From: Chloroflexota bacterium
Lineage (GTDB): Bacteria > Chloroflexota > Dehalococcoidia > Lucifugimonadales > UBA3495
Direction of reading: 5' to 3'
DNA length: 54,342 nucleotides
Assembly (NCBI GenBank): GCA_009840175.1
Contig: VXOI01000267.1
Location: 1-54,342, forward strand
The notes beneath the pieces are model-generated. The model had not been told where the DNA came from. It saw nothing but the letters and a program-made list of their open reading frames with translations, and ran no database searches. Position 1 is the stretch's first letter, and the number at the start of each line of letters is the position of its first letter. Both the position numbers and the translations under genes were made by a program. This document shows positions 48,482 to 54,342 of the stretch, one piece after another.

Positions 48482-49876
48482 ATGAGAAGTTTCGCGTTCC
48501 CAGCGTTAATAGTGATACTCCTTCTGGCGCTGGCAGCTTGCGGGGCATCGGATGCGCCCGCGCCTACGGCAGCTCCAGCCGCCACCAGCCCACCGGCAGC
48601 CACCGCCACTCCGCAACAGGCCGCTGCCACCGCAACCCCGGAGCCCGCAGCCCAGACCACTACATTGGAACAGTACGCAGCAGACCACGCAGGTGGGCCG
48701 GGGGCAATTTACTTGGGGGACCTGAACCAGCTCGTTGGCCCTGCCCCCAGCGTCGAGCAGGGCGATTTCGACGGCAACGTGCCTCTGGACGCCCTCGAAC
48801 GGCATAAGTGGATTTACGAGTCGGACTTCTACCGCAGCCTGCTGGAAAAGGCCAGGCTGACCAACCCCACCGAACTTACCTACGACGGAGACCCGGTCAC
48901 GATTCAACACGCCTGCATCAACCGGGCCTTGCTACCGTGCGTACTGATAGAGACCTACTTTGCTCCCAACCTGGAAAAGCGCACCAATGGCAAGCTGATT
49001 ATGAATGTCAGCTCCTACCCGGAGTTGGGCTTGGCCGGGCCGGACACGCTCACGCTGGTCTCCGACGGAACGCTCGAGATGGCCAACATCTACGGCGGAT
49101 ACGTCGGCGGCGAGATGCCGCCCATCGAGATCCAGAACCTCTGGGGAATCTATCCCGATCGCGAAACGGAGTTCCGCGCCACCATCGCCATCACCCCCGA
49201 CCTTGAGGCGCTGGTGCGCGACGCCACCGGCGGTTTCGTGCTCAATCACAACTGGTTCTCCGGCAACGACCTTTATTTCTTCAGCAAGGAGCCGCTGGCC
49301 ACGCTGGAAGACTTCCAGGGCGTGAAGACTCGCAGCCACAGCGCCGCACTATCTGACTGGATCGAGGGCATAGGGGGAGATGCCCAGTTCCTGGCTTTCG
49401 CCGAGGTCTATACCGCCCTGGAGCGCGGCATCCTGGAAGCTGCCGTAGCTGGCGCGGACGGCGGCCACGGCCAGCGCTGGTACGAGGTAACCGACTACCT
49501 GGCCGGGCCGCTGACCAGCTTCCCTTCAACCAACAACATCATCAACGGCGATAAGTGGGCCAGCATTCCTCCCAACTTGCAGCAGATTCTCATTGAGGAA
49601 GGAGCGATATCGGAGCTGGAAGCCCTCAGAATCGCTTCCATCCAAAACGAAATGGGTCTGGCCAAGAACCTCGACAAGGGCATGACGCTGTACGAGTTCA
49701 ACGACGAAGTGAACGAGCGCAGCCTGAACTCATCGGTCATTGAGCACGTGATCCCTGCCTGGATCAACCGCGTAGGCAGCACCGACCACCACATTATCAA
49801 CGTCTTCAACGAGCAGGTCGGCCCCCTGGTAGGTCTCCACATCAACGCCGACGGCACGGTGACGAAGACTCAATAG
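48482..49876 (+). CDS. TRAP-type solute-binding lipoprotein (DctP), copy 1
   Basis: A 464-residue receptor: lipobox LALAAC (Cys20), an Ala/Pro/Thr linker to about residue 60, an extension (61-140, LAGGPGAIYLGDLNQLVGP-type) and then the DctP domain. The carboxylate-binding arginine is R284 in GVKTRS, and LEDFQG and WYEVTDYLAGP are typical. The usual first strand (with HVAPPDHP) is replaced by HACINRALLPC, holding two cysteines (145, 153). It should bind an organic acid and hand it to a DctQM permease, not seen here. Copies 2-4 follow in tandem. GGTAG/GAGG precedes the ATG. Confidence 0.9.
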   Translation: MRSFAFPALIVILLLALAACGASDAPAPTAAPAATSPPAATATPQQAAATATPEPAAQTTTLEQYAADHAGGPGAIYLGDLNQLVGPAPSVEQGDFDGNVPLDALERHKWIYESDFYRSLLEKARLTNPTELTYDGDPVTIQHACINRALLPCVLIETYFAPNLEKRTNGKLIMNVSSYPELGLAGPDTLTLVSDGTLEMANIYGGYVGGEMPPIEIQNLWGIYPDRETEFRATIAITPDLEALVRDATGGFVLNHNWFSGNDLYFFSKEPLATLEDFQGVKTRSHSAALSDWIEGIGGDAQFLAFAEVYTALERGILEAAVAGADGGHGQRWYEVTDYLAGPLTSFPSTNNIINGDKWASIPPNLQQILIEEGAISELEALRIASIQNEMGLAKNLDKGMTLYEFNDEVNERSLNSSVIEHVIPAWINRVGSTDHHIINVFNEQVGPLVGLHINADGTVTKTQ

Positions 49877-50019
49877 CACCAAGACCAATTGGCAAGGAGG
49901 CAATCCTCAGTCCCTACCTGTCCAGATTGTTAAACATACCGCCATCATCACGACGGTAACGGCGCAATCAGTAACCCGAGCATCCCCGGTTCCTCAACTG
50001 AACGGGAGGCACGGTCGCT

Positions 50020-51453
50020 ATGAGCAAGTGGATAGCATTGGGAATGTTGCTGGTGCTCGCATCCTTCATCCTGGCATGCGGGAGCGCCGCGGGACCCGAA
50101 CCGACTGCGGCCCCGCCTGCCGCGGCGCCAACGGCCGCGCCCACGGCGATTCCCACCGTGGCGCCAACTGCAACGGAAGCGGCGATGGAGGAAGACAAAT
50201 CAGACGGGTCGGCGATGATGGATGTCGACCCGGCCCTCAAGGCCGCAGCGGACCGGCTGGCCGGGGGAAAGGGAGCAATCTACGTGGGCGACCTTTCGCA
50301 GTTGGCAGGGCCCGCCTATGATCCGGAACACGGGGATGACGATGGAAATGTTCCCCTGAGCGCCCTGGAGAAATGGAGCTGGATATTTGAGTCGGACTAC
50401 TACCAGGAACTCCTGGAAAAATCCAAGATTGCGGACCCGACGCCGCTGGTGACCCAGGGTGAAAGTTTAGAATTCCAGATGGTGTGCATCGTCCGGTTCA
50501 CGCCCAGGTGCAAGGTGATGGAACATCTCTTTGCGCCCAACGTGGCGGAGCGTACCAATGGTCAGATGGAAATCAGTCTGGTGAGTTATGCTGAACTGGG
50601 AATCGCGGGACCTGATGTAATGAACCTAGTGGGCAATGGGACACTGCCGCTGGCTGAAATAGCCACACCGTATGTAGCAGGAGAGTTGCCCGCTCTGGAA
50701 GTACCCTGGCTCTGGGGACTGTACCCGGACTTCAAGAGCAATTTCGAAGTTTCCACGGCGGTTCTTCCCGAACTGAACCGGCTGATCATCGAGCAGACCG
50801 GCGGCGCAGTGCCTATCGCGCAATTCTGGGCCGTACCTGACGAAAGCATCTTCTTTTTCACGAAGACGCCCATGCGCACTTTGGAGGACTTCAAGGGCCA
50901 GAAGTTCCGCAGCTTCGGCGGCGCCATATCGGATATGATCGAGGGTATGGGGGCCGACGGCCAGTTTGTCGCCTTCTCAGAGGTGTACGTGGCGATGGAG
51001 CGCGGCATCCTGGACGGAGGACTGACAAGCACCACCGGCGCCCGGGGCGGCAGGTGGTATGAGGTGGTTGACCACATGACCGGCCACTTCCCCATATTTA
51101 CGCCGTTGTTCATGTATATGAACAAGGACCAATTCGACAGCCTCCCCCCGGATTTCCAGCAGATTCTGTTGGAGGAAGGAGCCAAGTTTGAGCTGGAAAT
51201 TCTCCGGGTTGCTCCTATTCTGGGAGAGATCGGTATCCCAAAGGCCGTGGAGACCGGCTTGGAGTACAGCGAGTTCTCGCCCGAGTTATGGGACTACATC
51301 TTCAACGAGGTGGTGCTGAACAGAATTGTGCCTAAATGGGTTGACCGCACCGGCGGGCCGGACTCGGACGCCGTCGCCCTGTTCAACAAAGAGGCTTCAC
51401 CCATCGTAGGCGTCAAGATCAACCCGGACGGCAGCGCCTCGCTGGTAGAGTAG
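50020..51453 (+). CDS. TRAP-type solute-binding lipoprotein (DctP), copy 2
   Basis: A 477-residue paralogue of copy 1: lipobox SFILAC (Cys20), a linker with TAAPTAIPTVAPT, the extension (LKAAADRLAGGKGAIYVGDLSQLAGP), and VCIVRFTPRCKV with the cysteine pair (one residue different from the other copies). The domain follows with the binding arginine in GQKFRSFGGAISDMIEGMG. It ends NPDGSASLVE. GGGAGG precedes the ATG. No clear promoter lies in the 143-base gap before it, so it may be cotranscribed with copy 1. A terminator follows. Confidence 0.9.
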   Translation: MSKWIALGMLLVLASFILACGSAAGPEPTAAPPAAAPTAAPTAIPTVAPTATEAAMEEDKSDGSAMMDVDPALKAAADRLAGGKGAIYVGDLSQLAGPAYDPEHGDDDGNVPLSALEKWSWIFESDYYQELLEKSKIADPTPLVTQGESLEFQMVCIVRFTPRCKVMEHLFAPNVAERTNGQMEISLVSYAELGIAGPDVMNLVGNGTLPLAEIATPYVAGELPALEVPWLWGLYPDFKSNFEVSTAVLPELNRLIIEQTGGAVPIAQFWAVPDESIFFFTKTPMRTLEDFKGQKFRSFGGAISDMIEGMGADGQFVAFSEVYVAMERGILDGGLTSTTGARGGRWYEVVDHMTGHFPIFTPLFMYMNKDQFDSLPPDFQQILLEEGAKFELEILRVAPILGEIGIPKAVETGLEYSEFSPELWDYIFNEVVLNRIVPKWVDRTGGPDSDAVALFNKEASPIVGVKINPDGSASLVE

Positions 51454-51517
51454 CTCTCCCCTTGCCGCACAGAGCTGGCAATATGTGAGCTTTGCCATCC
51501 CGACATCCATCCTTTGC

Positions 51518-51556
51518 CTGCCCTTCCGAATTGGGAAGGGCGGGTATTCTTTTTCT
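51518..51556 (+). terminator. Terminator after TRAP receptor 2
   Basis: GCCCTTCC/GGAAGGGC stem (51520-51527 with 51534-51541) and a T-rich tail TATTCTTTTTCT. Confidence 0.75.
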
Positions 51557-51675
51557 ATTCGTAGCTCCCAACCACACTAAAAGTGCTGAACCGACCGTTT
51601 ACGATTATCGTTATCAACAGTCCTGATTTCGACAGTTTGTTATGATTTTCACAAACATTTCCTCTCGATTTGGGG

Positions 51676-51704
51676 TTGCACTGCCAAATTGCCTTTGCTA
51701 TATT
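51676..51704 (+). promoter_or_regulatory. Promoter of TRAP receptor 3
   Basis: TTGCAC, a 17-base spacer and TATATT with an extended TGC directly before the -10 box, 68 bases before the ATG. Confidence 0.65.
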
Positions 51705-51771
51705 GCCGCGCAATCGGCAAGGGAGGCAGATACCCGCCGCCGGTTCGGAAAAATTATCCAGGAGTGTCAAT

Positions 51772-53241
51772 ATGCTCTCTCAACTGACAAGGAAACTTGC
51801 ATTAGCCGGGGCGCTGGCCCTCTTGATGGCAGTAATCCTCGCCTGCGGTGGCGCGGCGGAGCCTACCGAAGCCCCGGCGCCGACAGAGGCGCCCACGGCA
51901 ACAACCGCCCCGGCGGCGCCCACGGCGACAACCGCCCCGGCGGCTCCTACGGAAGCTCCCACTGAGGCCATGATGGAGGAGCCCACCGAAGCCGCCATGA
52001 TGTCCGGTGATGATGACCTCAAGGCTGCTGCCGCCCGATTGGCCGGCGGGCCGGGCGCAATCTACGTCGACGATCTCAACCAGTTGGTGGGCCCGGTTCC
52101 CGAACCCATTGAGGACGACATCGGCGACTACGACGGGGTTCCCTACGAGGGGCTGGAAGACTACCTGTACGTCTTCGATTCCGACTACTACCGGGAACTG
52201 GTTGACCGGGCCAACTTAACCAACCCGACTCAAGCCACCTCAACCGGGCTGGATCTCACCTACCAGTTCGCCTGCATCAACCGGGCGCTTACCCACTGCA
52301 AGCTGGCCGAGTGGTTTTCGGAACGGGTGGAAGAGCGAACCAACGGCCAGTTGGTAATCGAAATCATTGGCTACCCGGAACTGGGCATAGCCGGGCCGGA
52401 CATCCTGGAATTGCTGGCCAATGGCACACTGTCCTTCGCGGAGCTCCCGGCGGCCTACACCGCGGGCGACCTGCCGGCCATGGACATGAAGTACCTGTGG
52501 GGCATGTACCCCGACAACGAGACCTTCTACAAAGCGACGGTGGCCGCCATTCCTGACCTGGACCGACTGATAGAAGTACGAACCGGGGGCGGGGTCACCA
52601 TCTTCCAGCTCTGGCGTGTCCCGGAAAATGAGATTTTCTTCTTCACCAAGGAACCTCTCGAAACGCTGGATGATTTCGAAGGCTTGAAAGTCCGCAGCTT
52701 CGGCGGGGCGCTGTCCGACATGATTGACGGCATGGGTTCCGAAGCCCAATGGGTAGCATTCAGTGAGGTCTACACCGCCTTGGAGCGCGGCATCCTGGAC
52801 GGCGGCGTCACCGGCGCCAACGCGGCCTACGGCCAGCGTTGGTATGAGGTGGCCGACTACATGGCTGGACCCCTGCCTCTCTTCACCGTCGAGAACGCCA
52901 CCTTCAACTACGACGTTTGGCAGGAATTGCCGGAAGACTTCCGCCAGATTCTGATTGAGGAGGGCGCGATATACGAGTTGGAGTTCTTCCGGTTTACCCC
53001 TGTCCTGTCTTCCCTCGGCATTCCCAAGCTGCTGGACGAGGGGATGATATACACGCCGTTCAACGACGAAATTAAGAAGTTCCTGTTCGAGGAAGTGGCC
53101 CTGAATTACGTGATTCCCCAGTGGGTGAACCGGGTCGGCGGCTACGACACCGAGGCGGTGCAACTGTTCAACAAGAACGTCGGCCCCGTGGCTGGCATCA
53201 AGATCAACCCCGACGGCACCGCGTCGCTTGCAGGCAACTAG
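51772..53241 (+). CDS. TRAP-type solute-binding lipoprotein (DctP), copy 3
   Basis: A 489-residue paralogue: lipobox AVILAC (Cys25), a linker of repeated PTEAP and TTAPAAPTA units, the extension (LKAAAARLAGGPGAIYVDDLNQLVGP), FACINRALTHCKL with the cysteine pair, and the binding arginine in GLKVRSFGGALSDMIDGMG. The ATG at 51772 follows AGGAG; the longer frame upstream has no ribosome-binding site and is not used. It has its own promoter and terminator, so it is probably a separate transcript from copies 1-2. Confidence 0.9.
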   Translation: MLSQLTRKLALAGALALLMAVILACGGAAEPTEAPAPTEAPTATTAPAAPTATTAPAAPTEAPTEAMMEEPTEAAMMSGDDDLKAAAARLAGGPGAIYVDDLNQLVGPVPEPIEDDIGDYDGVPYEGLEDYLYVFDSDYYRELVDRANLTNPTQATSTGLDLTYQFACINRALTHCKLAEWFSERVEERTNGQLVIEIIGYPELGIAGPDILELLANGTLSFAELPAAYTAGDLPAMDMKYLWGMYPDNETFYKATVAAIPDLDRLIEVRTGGGVTIFQLWRVPENEIFFFTKEPLETLDDFEGLKVRSFGGALSDMIDGMGSEAQWVAFSEVYTALERGILDGGVTGANAAYGQRWYEVADYMAGPLPLFTVENATFNYDVWQELPEDFRQILIEEGAIYELEFFRFTPVLSSLGIPKLLDEGMIYTPFNDEIKKFLFEEVALNYVIPQWVNRVGGYDTEAVQLFNKNVGPVAGIKINPDGTASLAGN

Positions 53242-53268
53242 CCTTCTCAGGAACGCTGACCAGAACGC

Positions 53269-53299
53269 AAGGGCCCCGGAAATCACCGGGGCCCTTTTT
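53269..53299 (+). terminator. Terminator after TRAP receptor 3
   Basis: A perfect stem AAGGGCCCCGG/CCGGGGCCCTT with loop AAATCA and five T residues. Confidence 0.85.
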
Positions 53300-53432
53300 C
53301 TGTGGGAGGCGCTCCTTATGAAGGCTTCCAGTTTATGGAGCATATTTCCGTTGAATAATCGCAATTAGTAATCAACATAGCGATATTCGTCAGTATTGTA
53401 TTTATGCATCAAATTTCACATTGCAATATGCC

Positions 53433-53461
53433 TTGCGTGCTGATTTTCCTTTTGGTATATT
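53433..53461 (+). promoter_or_regulatory. Promoter of TRAP receptor 4
   Basis: TTGCGT, a 17-base spacer and TATATT, with an extended TGG before the -10 box. Layout and sequence closely parallel the promoter of copy 3. Confidence 0.6.
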
Positions 53462-53573
53462 CCGCCGAATCATGCGACTGCCCCTGTCCAGAGGGCTGCC
53501 TACCCGTCTCTTGTACAGGCGAAGGGCTGGACTCGTCCGCATGAGCAGGGAAATTAGCAAGGAGAGTGTATCA

Positions 53574-54342
53574 ATGGTTAAACCCATTCTGTTAGGCGCA
53601 GCGCTAATCCTGTTGATGGCCTTCATTCTGGCCTGCGGAGAGTCGGCCACGCCGGTGCCGACCGAGGCTCCGCCCACCGCCGCTCCCACCGCAGCCCCAA
53701 CGGCGACGCCCGCAGCAGCGGCTCCAACACCCACCGAAGCTGCGGCGATGATGAGCGGCGATGACGCTCTCAAGGCCGTGGCCGATGAACTGGCCGGCGG
53801 CCCTGGCTCCATCTACATCGGCGACGGCGACTTCAGCCGACTGGCGGGGCCGGCCCCGGGTGTGAGCGAAAAAGAAAATGAGGAAACCGGCGAAATGGAA
53901 CTCGATGATCCGCTGGGCGACGGCAACGGCATGGTTCCGCTGGAGTTCGTCGAGAAGAACAGGCACATCTTTGAGACGGACTACTACAAGTACCTGATAG
54001 AAAAGGCCAAGCTGACCGATCCGACGCCACTGACCTCCAGCGGAGAGAGCCACAACATCCAGTACGCCTGCATCAACCGCGCGCTGCTGCCCTGCGTCCT
54101 GCAAACGGTCTACTTCGCAGAGAACGTAAAGGAACGCACCAACGGTCAGGTTGACTTCGAGGTGTCCAGCTACCCGGAACTGGGTCTGGCAGGTTCGGAC
54201 ATGATCGAACTGGTCGAAACCGGAACCATCGAGTTTGCCCAGATTCAGCCGGCCTACGTGGGTGGCACTTGGCCTCTGATAGACATCATCTATGTCTGGG
54301 GCCTGTGGAAGGACTTCAAGTCAGAACACGAAGCCAATACTG
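53574..54342 (+). CDS. TRAP-type solute-binding lipoprotein (DctP), copy 4, partial
   Basis: The first 256 residues of a fourth paralogue; the rest is beyond the window. It has lipobox AFILAC (Cys21), a linker, and the extension with LAGGPGSIYIGDGDFSRLAGP followed by an insertion of about 20 residues (EKENEETGEMELDDPLGDG) not in the other copies. YACINRALLPCVLQTVYF carries the cysteine pair, and the DctP domain begins after it (KERTNGQVDFEVSSYPELGLAG). AAGGAG precedes the ATG. Confidence 0.88.
   Translation, partial: MVKPILLGAALILLMAFILACGESATPVPTEAPPTAAPTAAPTATPAAAAPTPTEAAAMMSGDDALKAVADELAGGPGSIYIGDGDFSRLAGPAPGVSEKENEETGEMELDDPLGDGNGMVPLEFVEKNRHIFETDYYKYLIEKAKLTDPTPLTSSGESHNIQYACINRALLPCVLQTVYFAENVKERTNGQVDFEVSSYPELGLAGSDMIELVETGTIEFAQIQPAYVGGTWPLIDIIYVWGLWKDFKSEHEANT

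Larger units (their letters stand above)
53242..53573. other. Intergenic interval with terminator and promoter (332 bases)
   Basis: It holds the terminator of copy 3, an AT-rich stretch (53325-53415) and the promoter of copy 4. A 46-codon cysteine-rich frame (53404-53544) overlaps the promoter and is not called. Confidence 0.6.

Noticed and set aside
49889-49920. TTGGCA as -35 of a promoter for TRAP receptor 2
   Set aside because: No -10-like hexamer lies 16-18 bases downstream.
52240-53364. Minus-strand frame of 374 codons over TRAP receptor 3
   Set aside because: It is antisense to a gene with lipobox, domain and terminator; no domain of its own.
53404-53544. 46-codon cysteine-rich frame with a hydrophobic stretch
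   Set aside because: It overlaps the predicted promoter of TRAP receptor 4 and has no ribosome-binding site.

Overview
The window looks like a chromosomal segment of a GC-rich, free-living bacterium, most probably a Chloroflexota member of the Dehalococcoidia/SAR202 type. This placement is an inference from gene content. The signs are a crowd of luciferase-like (LLM) FMN-dependent oxidoreductases (five here), lipoprotein solute receptors with long Ala/Pro/Thr linkers after the lipobox cysteine, many single-step catabolic enzymes, and dense families of short palindromic intergenic repeats. There is no rRNA gene, CRISPR array or phage block, and I recognised no tRNA.

Layout. 1-2.9 kb: two zinc-ribbon/RDD membrane proteins, a DUF433/DUF5615 toxin-antitoxin-like pair and a short-chain dehydrogenase, all on the minus strand. 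3.1-8.4 kb: a small beta-rich unknown protein, an aldehyde dehydrogenase, a HepT toxin with a degenerate MntA partner, DUF2203, a cupin, a TrmI-type tRNA methyltransferase and an HD-domain protein. 8.4-13.2 kb: a PNPOx-like flavoprotein, an Xaa-Pro aminopeptidase, an alpha/beta hydrolase and an IS630-family transposase remnant, separated by gene-poor stretches. 13.8-23 kb: three paralogous ACMSD-like amidohydrolases interleaved with LLM oxidoreductases (one frameshifted), an esterase, a MetE-like methyltransferase and a SAM-methyltransferase-like protein.

23.1-29.6 kb: a complete oligopeptide/dipeptide ABC importer, with the receptor on the plus strand and oppB-oppC-oppD-oppF in a convergent minus-strand operon. 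29.6-34.1 kb: truD, then a four-gene catabolic cassette (cupin, SMP-30 lactonase, LLM oxidoreductase, double carboxymuconolactone decarboxylase domain). 34.2-37.8 kb: a PstS-like phosphate receptor and an orphan pair of Opp-type ATPases without permeases. 38.4-48.3 kb: a degradative island with a VOC protein, GMC oxidoreductase, 667-residue alpha/beta hydrolase, epoxide hydrolase, amidohydrolase, two LLM monooxygenases and an FMN reductase. 48.4 kb to the end: four tandem TRAP-type (DctP) receptor lipoproteins, the last cut by the window edge. No DctQ/DctM permease is visible.

Together the genes suggest a heterotroph that imports organic acids and peptides and attacks ring or ester compounds by flavin monooxygenation, lactone and epoxide hydrolysis, decarboxylation and aldehyde oxidation. 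The substrates cannot be read from sequence.

The most unusual features are: (1) dispersed palindromic repeats that have entered reading frames or supply start signals and stop codons (trmI, FMN reductase, a MetE-like gene, an LLM oxidoreductase), including one MITE-like element nested in another repeat; (2) four TRAP receptors sharing an N-terminal extension and a cysteine pair not expected in ordinary DctP proteins, three of them with a credible promoter of their own; (3) a HepT/MntA pair whose nucleotidyltransferase has lost its catalytic motif; (4) an Opp ATPase whose best start codon appears to be ATC; and (5) a probable leaderless small membrane-protein gene.
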